Under the pieces are notes generated by a model, which made no database searches, was not told where the DNA came from, and was given only the letters and a program-made list of their open reading frames with translations. 64,000 bases of DNA, taken from assembly GCA_017521325.1 (NCBI GenBank), contig JAFXCV010000075.1, forward strand, positions 62,001-126,000, read 5' to 3'. Below are positions 42,973-51,119 of the stretch, piece by piece; the stretch's first letter is position 1; each line of letters begins with the position of its first letter. This DNA is from Oscillospiraceae bacterium (lineage in GTDB: Bacteria > Bacillota > Clostridia > Oscillospirales > Ruminococcaceae). A program made the position numbers and the translations under genes.

Positions 42973-43997
42973 TCAATTTATCTGAATCATTTCCCCGATC
43001 GCCGTCCCCGATGCATAGGCATTGAGGCTTTCATCCGCACGGATCCCCGCAAGGAAATTATACGAACCCTGACAAGCGATCATCGCCGCATTGTCGCCGC
43101 AAAGGGAAAGCGGCGGCATGTAGAGCGTGTAGCCATGCTTTTTGCACATTGCCTCCATGGAACTGCGAAGCCCCGAATTTGCCGAAACACCGCCCGCCAT
43201 TGCAATTGTCTTGTAGCCTGTCTGCTTTGCCGCAAGGAGTGTTTTCTCCGTGAGAATCTCCGCAACCGTCCGCTGCAGGCTTGCCGCCATGGAAGGAGCG
43301 TCGATTTCCTCATGCTTCTGCTCTGCGTGATGCACCATGTTGATGACCGCCGTTTTCAGCCCCGAAAAGCTGCAGTCGAGTTCGCTTCCGGCAACCCTCG
43401 GACGGGGAAGCGCATATTTCGTACTGTCGCCCTGCTTTGCCGCCTTGTCGATCTGCACGCCGCCCGGATACGGATAGCCCAGCACTCTTGCGCATTTGTC
43501 AAAGCATTCTCCTGCTGCGTCATCCCTCGTCGTGCCGAGGATGGCGAATTCCGTGTAGGACTTCACCTCGCACAGCATCGTATGTCCGCCGCTGACCACA
43601 AGGCAGAGATAGGGGGGCTTGAGATCCGGATGCGCTAAGTAATTCGCCGCAATATGCCCGTGATGTGATGCACGGGAATCAGGGGCTTTCCAGCTGCAAA
43701 AGCAAGTCCTTTTGCAAAATTCACGCCCACAAGAAGTGCGCCGATCAGTCCCGGTGTGTGCGTCACCGCAATGCCGTCGAGCTGCTCGATCGTGACGCCT
43801 GCTTCGTCCAGTGCCTGCTGCACCACTGCGTAGATATTTTCACAGTGCCGTCTGGAGGCAAGCTCCGGCACGACGCCGCCGTATTGCATATGCTCCATCG
43901 CCTGCGAGGCAATGACGGATGACCGCAGCTTTGTGCAGTCCTCCACAACGCTCGCTGCGGTTTCGTCACAGGAGCTTTCAATTCCGAGTATTAACAT
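42973..43997 (-). pseudogene. tsaD: tRNA t6A transferase TsaD, reading frame broken by a one-base deletion
   Basis: Catalytic subunit for threonylcarbamoyl transfer to A37 of tRNA, nearly universally essential. Start '[20 protein letters not shown]' at 43997 follows GGAGG. The metal-binding 'HCENIYAV' and '[12 protein letters not shown]' segments are intact, and then 'PVHHITG' runs to a stop at about 43635. The sequence resumes in the next frame with '[18 protein letters not shown]', 'VVSGGHTMLCEV', and 'GGVSANSGLR' to the stop at 42973. Adding one G/C near 43656 restores a full protein of about 340 residues. Everything else looks functional, so sequencing or assembly error is the first explanation. 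Overlaps rimI by 7 bases. Confidence 0.93.
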
Positions 43998-44446
43998 GTT
44001 GTTCCTCCGTATTGCATAATCACTGCGTCCTCCGCAGGATTTGTATAGTAGCCTTTTCTGATTCCGATGCGGCAAAATCCGTGCTTTTCATAAAGTCCTA
44101 TGGCAGGTGCATTCGATGCACGCACCTCCAGAAAGATCTGTTCGGCATCCTGCAGCTGTGACAGAAATTCCTGCAACAGCAGACTGCCGATGCCCTGCCG
44201 CCTGCAGTCGGGATGCACTGCCACATTGTTGATGTCGGCTGTGTCCAGAATCTGCTGTGCCGTCAGAAATCCCGAAACGATGTCATTTTCGTCAACTGCC
44301 GCAAGGACGACGCCCCCACGGCGGGAAGCCTCCAGTTCGAACATCTCATAGCTCCATGGGTTCGGGATGCACAGGCTTTCAAGCTGTGTGATCTGTTCAA
44401 GAAGGGCGGTGTCCTCACCCCCCACACGCTTAACCCTTTGCATCAT
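43991..44446 (-). CDS. rimI: Ribosomal-protein-S18-alanine N-acetyltransferase
   Basis: GNAT enzyme, 151 residues, acetylating the N-terminus of ribosomal protein S18 in the family prototype. '[23 protein letters not shown]' is the acetyl-CoA loop, and '[30 protein letters not shown]' is the RimI-type C-terminus. The ATG at 44446 has GGAGG 8 bases upstream; a GTG at 44461 does not. Overlaps polA and tsaD at either end; the polA-rimI-tsaD order indicates a single operon. Confidence 0.92.
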   Translation of the reverse strand: MMQRVKRVGGEDTALLEQITQLESLCIPNPWSYEMFELEASRRGGVVLAAVDENDIVSGFLTAQQILDTADINNVAVHPDCRRQGIGSLLLQEFLSQLQDAEQIFLEVRASNAPAIGLYEKHGFCRIGIRKGYYTNPAEDAVIMQYGGTTC

Positions 44447-46970
44447 ACCAAGTACCTCCACGGTTGACCTCTGCGATCAGCGGCACCGAAAGCTCGCAGA
44501 CCTGCTGCATTTCCTCATGCAGAATCTGCGCTGCCCTGTCCGCATCTGCAAGCGGCACTTCCACGATCAGTTCGTCATGCACCTGCAGAAGCAGCTTTGC
44601 AGACGGTACTTCCGCTTCCAGACGGTCATGCACATGCACCATTGCAAGCTTGATGATATCCGCTGCCGTACCTTGTACGGGAGTATTCATCGCAATGCGC
44701 TTGCCTGCTGCCTGCATCATCTTGTTTTTGGATTTCAGCTCCGGAATATAGCGTCTTCTGCCGTGCATCGTGCAGACATAGCCCTTTTCCGTGCCATCCT
44801 CCACGACCTTATCCAGAAATTCGGACACCCTCGGGTAGGAGCCGAGATAATCGTCAATATATTTCTTTGCCTGCGCAACGGTAACGTGAATATCCTTCGA
44901 CAGGGAGAAGGCGCCCATGCCGTAGAGAATGCCGAAATTGACAGCCTTTGCAGAGCTTCGCATTTCGGAAGTGACAAACACCTCGGGCATGTCAAAGATT
45001 TTTGCCGCCGTTGCCGTGTGGATGTCCGTGCCGCTTGTGAATGCCTCCTGCATCGCCTTGTCACCGCTTAAATGCGCCATCAGCCGCAGTTCGATCTGGC
45101 TGTAGTCGGCGTCAAGCAGGATGCAGCCCTCGGATGCACGGAAGAATTTCCGCATGTTGCGCCCAAGCTCCGTGCGCACGGGGATATTCTGCAGATTCGG
45201 CTCAATGGATGAAATGCGCCCCGTTCTCGTTTCTGTCTGCTTGTATTTTGTGTGGATTCTCCCGTCCTCTGCGATGGTTTTCAGCAGTCCGTCCACATAG
45301 GTCGAGAGCAGCTTTGTGTACTGGCGGTATTCCAGAATCAGCCCGATGATCGGATGCTTCGGGAGCAGTTCTTCGAGAACCTCCGCATTCGTAGAATAGC
45401 CGCTTTTGGTTTTCTTCTTTGCAGGAAGCCCCAGTGTTTCAAACAGCACCACGCCAAGCTGCTTGGGGGAGGAGATGTTGAATTCACCGCCTGCGTAGTC
45501 GTAGATCTGCGTTTGCAGCTCTGCGATCTTTTCGGAAAGCCCCACGCCGAACGCCTTGATACCGTCACTGTCCACTTCCACGCCCTCGTGTTCCATGTGG
45601 GCAAGTACCCTCGTCAGCGGAAGTTCGATCTCCGTCCAGAGTGTGAGCATGCCGTCCTCGGTAAGCTTGGCGATGCCTGTTTCGGAAAGCTGCTGCAATG
45701 CCTGCACGTCCGCAAATTCCGAAAGCTCCGAAAAATAGGGGACATTCAGCTGTGCGCAGAGCGCCGCCACGCTGTAATCGGATGCGGACGGATTGAGCAG
45801 ATAACCGCACACCGCCGCATCAAATGCGATGCCGCAAAGCTTTGTATTGTGATCATATGCAAAATGATAATGCGCCTTGGCATCATCCGTTGCCTTTGTC
45901 TGATCGGATGAAAGGAATGCCAGAATTTCGGACAAATCCTCCGTTCTGAATATTTCCGTGCCGCCACAGACGGTCAGGATACCGTCACGCAGCAGATAGG
46001 GGACAGGTTCTGCGATGGAAGCGATCTTTTCCGCAGAATAGGGAACTTCTGAAAGCTTCGGTGCTTCCTGCGGCTCCTGCAAAAGCACTGCGGACGGCTC
46101 ACCGCTTCCAAGCGGCTGCAAGCCGAAACGCTCGAGAAGCTTGTACATTTCCAGTTCTGTGAGAATCCTGCGCAGCTCGTCCGTCTGCTGTTCTTTGGGA
46201 ATATAATCGGAAAATTCCGTGGAAACGGGCGCATCCGTGCGGATGGTCGCAAGCCACTTGCTTTCCTCCGCATCCGTCCTGCCGTCAAGCAGTTTCTGGC
46301 GGATTCTCGGCGTTGCCTGCACTTCCTCAATATGGTCGTACATGTTTTCAATGCTGTTCCACGCCTGAATCAGCGCCATTGCCGTTTTTTCGCCGATACC
46401 CTTGATGCCTGCGATATTGTCCGAGGTATCGCCCATCAGCGCCTTAAGGTCGATCAGATGGATCGGAGCAAAGCCGTAATCCTCACGGAAACGCTCGGGC
46501 GTGTAGGGGATATGCTCACGATTTGTCACCAGACGCACGGTGATGCGTTCGTCAATCAGCTGCAGGCTGTCACGGTCACCCGTCATGACAATGCATTCAT
46601 GCCCCTGCGCACTGCACGCATGTGCAAGCGTGCCGAGGATGTCGTCCGCTTCAAAGCCCTCGCAGCTGATGCAGGCAATGCCCATTGCCGTGAGGATCTG
46701 CTTGAGATAGGGCATCTGCATGGCAAGCTCTTCGGGCATTCCCTTGCGGTTTGCCTTGTAGGAGGCAACCGCCTTGTGACGGAAGGTGGGGCTTTTCAGG
46801 TCAAATGCCACCGCAACGGCATCGGGCGCAGCCTCGCCGATTTCCTTGAGGTAGATATTCAGAAACCCGAACAGGGCGTTGGTAAATACGCCCTGACGGT
46901 TGGAAAGCGCACGAACGCCGTAATAGGCACGGTTGACGATGCTGTTGCCGTCGATCGCAAGTAATCGCAT
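44430..46970 (-). CDS. polA: DNA polymerase I
   Basis: Repair and Okazaki-fragment polymerase, 846 residues. 5'-3' exonuclease domain at about 1-290 ('LAIDGNSIVNRAYYGV', 'MTGDRDSLQLIDE', 'GDTSDNIAGIKGIGEKTA'). The middle 3'-5' exonuclease-like domain (about 300-460) lacks the usual Asp-x-Glu metal motif and is probably inactive, as in many Firmicute PolA proteins. Polymerase domain at about 460-846: motif A 'LLDADYSQIELRLMAHLS', O-helix 'RSSAKAVNFGILYGMG', and motif C 'LLLQVHDELIVEVP'. First gene of the reverse operon. Confidence 0.97.
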   Translation of the reverse strand: MRLLAIDGNSIVNRAYYGVRALSNRQGVFTNALFGFLNIYLKEIGEAAPDAVAVAFDLKSPTFRHKAVASYKANRKGMPEELAMQMPYLKQILTAMGIACISCEGFEADDILGTLAHACSAQGHECIVMTGDRDSLQLIDERITVRLVTNREHIPYTPERFREDYGFAPIHLIDLKALMGDTSDNIAGIKGIGEKTAMALIQAWNSIENMYDHIEEVQATPRIRQKLLDGRTDAEESKWLATIRTDAPVSTEFSDYIPKEQQTDELRRILTELEMYKLLERFGLQPLGSGEPSAVLLQEPQEAPKLSEVPYSAEKIASIAEPVPYLLRDGILTVCGGTEIFRTEDLSEILAFLSSDQTKATDDAKAHYHFAYDHNTKLCGIAFDAAVCGYLLNPSASDYSVAALCAQLNVPYFSELSEFADVQALQQLSETGIAKLTEDGMLTLWTEIELPLTRVLAHMEHEGVEVDSDGIKAFGVGLSEKIAELQTQIYDYAGGEFNISSPKQLGVVLFETLGLPAKKKTKSGYSTNAEVLEELLPKHPIIGLILEYRQYTKLLSTYVDGLLKTIAEDGRIHTKYKQTETRTGRISSIEPNLQNIPVRTELGRNMRKFFRASEGCILLDADYSQIELRLMAHLSGDKAMQEAFTSGTDIHTATAAKIFDMPEVFVTSEMRSSAKAVNFGILYGMGAFSLSKDIHVTVAQAKKYIDDYLGSYPRVSEFLDKVVEDGTEKGYVCTMHGRRRYIPELKSKNKMMQAAGKRIAMNTPVQGTAADIIKLAMVHVHDRLEAEVPSAKLLLQVHDELIVEVPLADADRAAQILHEEMQQVCELSVPLIAEVNRGGTWYDAKG

Positions 46971-47007
46971 GGGGATACCTCCGTTTTCTCATAATCTCTC
47001 ATATTAC

Positions 47008-47036
47008 ATTATACCACATCCGCAGAAGGATTTCCA
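47008..47036 (-). promoter_or_regulatory. Candidate promoter of the polA operon
   Basis: Reverse strand: TGGAAA (47036-47031), 17 bases, TATAAT (47013-47008). The -35 is poor. Confidence 0.5.
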
Positions 47037-47092
47037 GTCTTTTGCAAAAAAACTTGGACAAATCCGCAGGGGTGTAAATTTCTACCAAAACA

Positions 47093-47121
47093 TTGACATT
47101 TTTCTGATTTTGTAGTATGAT
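47093..47121 (+). promoter_or_regulatory. Promoter of the C39-like peptidase gene
   Basis: TTGACA (47093-47098), 17 bases, TATGAT (47116-47121). The leader holds CTGAAAAC-gat-GTTTTCAG (about 47138-47157). Confidence 0.8.
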
Positions 47122-47218
47122 AACAATACATGCGGCAACTGAAAACGATGTTTTCAGATGTCGAAGTGCGGGGCGAGAAGCCCACATGCTATCAGAGCAA
47201 GAAAAGGAGCGAACTACA

Positions 47219-48106
47219 ATGCAATCCCATAGACATATCCACTACGGCAGAGTCGGCGGCGCACTTGCAATACTGGTTCTGGTTGGAATTCTGGTGTTTG
47301 CCGTGGTGAAAATCGTAAAGCCCGATGATTCCCAACAGGTATCCCTTGAAAATCCGCTGCCCTCGGAAACACAGAGCATGACGCTTGCCGCAACGCAGGC
47401 AGCGACGGAGCCGACCACGCAGGCAACCACGCAAGCTCCCACGGAGCTGATTACAGAACCGCCGACGACGGAGCCTGTGGAAATTCCGGAATCCATCAAG
47501 CTGAAGGTGCCATATATTTCGCAGAAGGGGCTTCTGCCCACGGGCTGTGAGCTTGTCAGTGCCAAGATGGTGCTGGAATACTACGGTAAGAAGGTCGATG
47601 TGAACGATATTGTGGAGAATACGATCAGCATGTATCCGAAAACCGAAAACGGCAGAACCTATGCACCGCATCCGTCGCAGGCATTCATCGGCAGTCCGTG
47701 GGACGAAACAAGCTTCGGCTGTTTTCCGCCCGTTATTGTCAACATGATGAACAAGCTGCTTCCCGAAGGGAAGATCGCCAAGGATGTGTCGGGAACGGAT
47801 CTGCAGACGCTTGCGGAAACCTACCTGCCCAGAAACATGCCCGTGCTTGTCTGGGCGACCATCAGCATGCTGGAGCATCAATCCACGATCGGCTGGTATC
47901 TGTATGATGAGGAGGGGGAGCCTACCGATGAATGGTACGGCTGGCAGGCAAACGAGCATTGTCTGGTGCTTGTGGGCTACGACAGCAAGTATTATTACCT
48001 CAATGACCCCTACGGAGGCAGGGGACTGGTTTCTTACAAACGAGAGCTTGTGGAAAAACGTTTCAACTCCATGGGGCAGTATGCCGCTGTGGTGGTGGAT
48101 GAATAA
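47219..48106 (+). CDS. Membrane-anchored C39-like cysteine peptidase domain protein
   Basis: 295 residues. Short basic N-terminus, one transmembrane segment (about 12-34, 'GGALAILVLVGILVFAVVKIV'), a Thr/Pro-rich spacer (about 50-90), then an extracellular papain-fold domain of the C39_2 type. The catalytic Cys sits in 'LLPTGCELVSAKMVLEYYG' (about 112), His in 'NEHCLVLVGYD' and the Asp/Asn in 'YYLNDPYGG'. Such proteins are surface peptidases or transglutaminase-like enzymes of unknown substrate. The spacer composition resembles that of the cellulosomal linkers. The ATG at 47219 has AAGGAG upstream. Monocistronic. Confidence 0.88.
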   Translation: MQSHRHIHYGRVGGALAILVLVGILVFAVVKIVKPDDSQQVSLENPLPSETQSMTLAATQAATEPTTQATTQAPTELITEPPTTEPVEIPESIKLKVPYISQKGLLPTGCELVSAKMVLEYYGKKVDVNDIVENTISMYPKTENGRTYAPHPSQAFIGSPWDETSFGCFPPVIVNMMNKLLPEGKIAKDVSGTDLQTLAETYLPRNMPVLVWATISMLEHQSTIGWYLYDEEGEPTDEWYGWQANEHCLVLVGYDSKYYYLNDPYGGRGLVSYKRELVEKRFNSMGQYAAVVVDE

Positions 48107-48113
48107 TTTTCGG

Positions 48114-48146
48114 AATCCTGCTCCGAAAGGAGCAGGATTGTTTTTT
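48114..48146 (+). terminator. Terminator after the C39-like gene
   Basis: AATCCTGCTCC-GAAA-GGAGCAGGATT (48114-48139), then GTTTTTT. Confidence 0.95.
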
Positions 48147-48151
48147 ATGTC

Positions 48152-48180
48152 TTGCAGTACATCTAAATATATGCTATAAT
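48152..48180 (+). promoter_or_regulatory. Promoter of azlCD
   Basis: TTGCAG (48152-48157), 17 bases, TATAAT (48175-48180); AAAGGA before the start. Confidence 0.75.
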
Positions 48181-48212
48181 ATAGAAGTACAAAAACGAAA
48201 GGAATCTGAATT

Positions 48213-48914
48213 ATGTCCGCATTTCTCAAGGGGATGCGGCACGGTATCCCGATCGCACTGGGGTATCTGTCCGTGTCTTTCGGCTTCGGCATTCTTGCCG
48301 CAAAGCATTTCGGCGCACTTGTCGCCACCATTATTTCCATGACAAACCTCACCTCCGCAGGACAGCTTGCAGGCGTGAATATCATGGCGGAGGGAAACAC
48401 CGCCATAAGCGGCTATCTGGAAATGGCACTGACCCAGCTGATTATCAATATGCGCTACGGGCTGATGGGAATTTCCCTTTCCCAGAAGCTTGACAGCACA
48501 TTCAATACGCCACGCCGTCTTGTTGCATCCTTCGGTATCACCGACGAGATTTTTGCAGTGGCATCCTCCCAGCCCGGAAAAATCACCGCAAACTATATGT
48601 ACGGCATGATTCTCATTGCGTTCCTCGGCTGGACAAGCGGCACTTTTCTGGGGGCAGTGGCAGGGGAGATCCTGCCGCCTTCCGTGACCGATGCCATGGG
48701 ACTTGCCCTTTACGGCATGTTCCTTGCCATTATCATTCCTCCGGCAAGAAAGAGCAGGGGCGTGCTTGTGGTGGTTGCCGCCGCCGCAGGATGCAGCCTG
48801 ATTTTCAAATTCCTGCTGCCCTTTGTCACAAGCGGCTTTGCGGTAATCATCTGTGCGATTGCAGCCGCAGCACTCGGCGCATGGCTTTTCCCGGTAAAGG
48901 AGGAGAACGCATGA
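48213..48914 (+). CDS. azlC: AzlC-type branched-chain amino acid exporter, large subunit
   Basis: Integral membrane protein of 233 residues with about seven hydrophobic segments. 'GIPIALGYLSVSFGFGILA' start and 'LINMRYGLMGISLSQKL' block match the AzlC/YgaZ family. The family exports branched-chain amino acids or analogues together with AzlD. The stop overlaps azlD (ATGA). Confidence 0.92.
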   Translation: MSAFLKGMRHGIPIALGYLSVSFGFGILAAKHFGALVATIISMTNLTSAGQLAGVNIMAEGNTAISGYLEMALTQLIINMRYGLMGISLSQKLDSTFNTPRRLVASFGITDEIFAVASSQPGKITANYMYGMILIAFLGWTSGTFLGAVAGEILPPSVTDAMGLALYGMFLAIIIPPARKSRGVLVVVAAAAGCSLIFKFLLPFVTSGFAVIICAIAAAALGAWLFPVKEENA

Positions 48915-49228
48915 ATACCATGAGTATCGTCATCTATATTGCCGTGATGGCAGGCGTGACCTATCTGATCCGTATGCTGCCGTTCACACTGTTCCGCAAG
49001 GAAATCAAGTCGCAGTTTTTCAGGAGCTTCCTCTACTACGTTCCCTATGCCGTGCTCAGTGCCATGACAATTCCGTCAATTTTTTACGCAACGGGAAACA
49101 TGGTCACCGCAGTCATCGGCACGGCAGTTGCCGTGGCACTGGCATTTTTCCGACAGCCCCTCATCGTCGTGGCACTTGCCGCATCCGCTGCGGCACTGCT
49201 TGCGGATGTTGTGATGGGGTATCTGTAA
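48911..49228 (+). CDS. azlD: AzlD-type small exporter subunit
   Basis: 105 residues, three to four membrane segments; 'GVTYLIRMLPFTLFRKEIKSQFFRSFLYYVPYAVLSAMTIPSIF' is typical of AzlD. Translationally coupled to azlC by a 4-base overlap; together they form the transporter. Confidence 0.9.
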   Translation: MNTMSIVIYIAVMAGVTYLIRMLPFTLFRKEIKSQFFRSFLYYVPYAVLSAMTIPSIFYATGNMVTAVIGTAVAVALAFFRQPLIVVALAASAAALLADVVMGYL

Positions 49229-49249
49229 TCTGTTTTTCGGAGGTGTACT

Positions 49250-49912
49250 ATGAAAAAATCCACACTCTGCATCATCCTCGCAGCCATTGTCTGCTGTGGC
49301 ATCATGGCATGGGTGGACGGCGTTCTTATGCCGGGCTATGTGCTCAAATCCGTCATGAAACTCGCATTGTTTCTGGCATGTCCCTTTGTGCTGTCCCGCA
49401 TGGACAAGCAGATTGCATTCGCAGAGCTGTTCCGTGTGCAGAAAAACGCCATTGTCCGACCGCTTCTGCTGGGCGTGGGGCTGTATGCCGTGATTCTCTG
49501 CGCCTATTTTCTGGTGAGAAACGTGTTTGATTTTTCCAATATTGCAGGTTCTCTGACAGAGAATGCAGGCGTAACAAAGGAAAATTTCCTGTTTGTGGCA
49601 ATCTACATATCCTTTGTCAATTCCCTCTTGGAGGAATTTTTCTTCCGTGGATTTGTCTTTACGAACCTGAAAACGCTGTATTCCCGCAAATTTGCCCACC
49701 TGTTCAGTGCAGTTGTATTTGCGCTCTACCATGTGGCAATGATGATCGGATGGTTCGGTCTGCCCATGTTCCTTCTTTGCATGGCAGGTCTGACGGCAGG
49801 GGGACTGATCTTTAATTACCTTAACGAAAAACAGGGGAATATCTACGCTTCGTGGTTTGTCCATATGTTTGCGAATTTCGCAATCAATACCATTGGCTTT
49901 ATGCTGCTGTAA
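49250..49912 (+). CDS. CPBP-family intramembrane metalloprotease
   Basis: 220 residues with about six membrane segments. The Abi/CAAX protease signature is present: 'SLLEEFFFRGFVF' (Glu-Glu-x3-Arg, about 128-134), 'FALYHVAMM' (second metal His) and a third block 'ASWFVHMFANF'. Homologues process prenylated proteins in eukaryotes and serve in bacteriocin self-immunity or processing in bacteria; no bacteriocin gene was seen here. 21 bases after azlD, so probably co-transcribed. Confidence 0.88.
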   Translation: MKKSTLCIILAAIVCCGIMAWVDGVLMPGYVLKSVMKLALFLACPFVLSRMDKQIAFAELFRVQKNAIVRPLLLGVGLYAVILCAYFLVRNVFDFSNIAGSLTENAGVTKENFLFVAIYISFVNSLLEEFFFRGFVFTNLKTLYSRKFAHLFSAVVFALYHVAMMIGWFGLPMFLLCMAGLTAGGLIFNYLNEKQGNIYASWFVHMFANFAINTIGFMLL

Positions 49913-49936
49913 TCATACGCAAAAAGGAGAGTTATT

Positions 49937-51100
49937 ATGGGAATTTTTGATGCATTCAGAAAAAAAGAACAACCGAAACCGCAGTCCGAGCGTGAGGGAA
50001 CGCACGAGGTCATTCTCAAAAGCCGTTCGCTTGTGTGCGATGTGGAGGCTTTTGTAGAAAAATCCGACACCTGCTACTATTTTTATCTCTGGTTCAAGCC
50101 CATGCATCCCGAGGCGAAGATGAGAACCTGCTGGATCTGCAACCGAAAGCCTGCCCCGAAGAAAATCGACGTGGACAACATGACCGGCGGCAGAGCGCCG
50201 ATGATGCCGGCGGAATTTGTGGCGCATCCCATCGGCGGCATGGAGCTTGACGAAACATCCCTGTCCGTTGTGTGGTTTGAGGAGGGAACGGGTGCGGCAC
50301 TCCTCAGCGGCGAGGAGATCCTCTGTGTGATTCCCGAATGGAGCGGCTACAAGGATTTCCACGGCTATGCAAAATATGCCAAGGGCACAGGCCCCTTTGC
50401 GTGGGAAATCGTACAGGCACTGCCGCATCTGAACGATCGTGTGGAAATGGGCAGGAAACTCTGGAATTTCTTCCAAGGAGAAGGCAGGGAACGTGTCTGG
50501 ATGATGGCACAGCGTGAGGAAATTCTGAAATTCATCGGTACGCATGAGAATGATTTTGACATTACCCTCAGACAGAATCAGGGACCGAACGATCCGACAT
50601 TCCCCCCGAAGGTCGTAGTGTCGGGTTCAAGGGACGGCGTGATCTACGGCGTGACGGCAGGCGTAAGCACGGCGGCAATGCCGATGGTGGATTTCCATGT
50701 GGATGGCGATCCGAGGGAGGTAAAGCGCATGGAACTGGGCTTTGCAACGATCGAAAGACATCGCCCCCTATGCCGTCCGATGTACGGTACACTTTGTTCC
50801 TTTGCAAATTTCCCGTGGGATCAGCTGACCTTCCTTGCTCACGGACATACCATTCCGTTCCGCAATATCGGCGGCTTTGCGGCAATGCTCTTTGTCAATC
50901 CCCGTTTTGTCGAGGGACTCGAATCCCCCTCCTGCACCCGATTCCTTGACGGCAGCGCAGTCAATGTACTGTGGGCAGTGCCGATCACGCAGGATGAATA
51001 TGATTTTGCTGTGCAAAACAGTTCCGCAGAGCTTCTGAAGAAGGCGGCGGATGCTTCACACATTCACATTTTTGACGGAAAACCGAAGTTTGTACTTTGA
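49937..51100 (+). CDS. SUFU-like (suppressor of fused) domain protein
   Basis: 387-residue soluble protein without signal peptide. The C-terminal half (about 200-385) resembles bacterial SUFU domains: 'FANFPWDQLTFLAHGHTIPF', 'FVNPRFVEGL', 'VNVLWAVPITQDEYDFAV'. The N-terminal part has a 'CWICNRKPAP' Cys pair and 'FVAHPIGGMELDE'. In bacteria SUFU proteins are often immunity proteins of toxin systems or have no known role. No toxin gene is adjacent. GGAGAG precedes the start. Function unassigned. Confidence 0.65.
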   Translation: MGIFDAFRKKEQPKPQSEREGTHEVILKSRSLVCDVEAFVEKSDTCYYFYLWFKPMHPEAKMRTCWICNRKPAPKKIDVDNMTGGRAPMMPAEFVAHPIGGMELDETSLSVVWFEEGTGAALLSGEEILCVIPEWSGYKDFHGYAKYAKGTGPFAWEIVQALPHLNDRVEMGRKLWNFFQGEGRERVWMMAQREEILKFIGTHENDFDITLRQNQGPNDPTFPPKVVVSGSRDGVIYGVTAGVSTAAMPMVDFHVDGDPREVKRMELGFATIERHRPLCRPMYGTLCSFANFPWDQLTFLAHGHTIPFRNIGGFAAMLFVNPRFVEGLESPSCTRFLDGSAVNVLWAVPITQDEYDFAVQNSSAELLKKAADASHIHIFDGKPKFVL

Positions 51101-51119
51101 TCAGCGTAAGGAGAAGCCT

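Noticed and set aside
43650..43660. tsaD as two separate genes
   Set aside because: The second part would begin in the middle of the conserved fold at an internal Met, with no ribosome site, and the two pieces join exactly with one added base.
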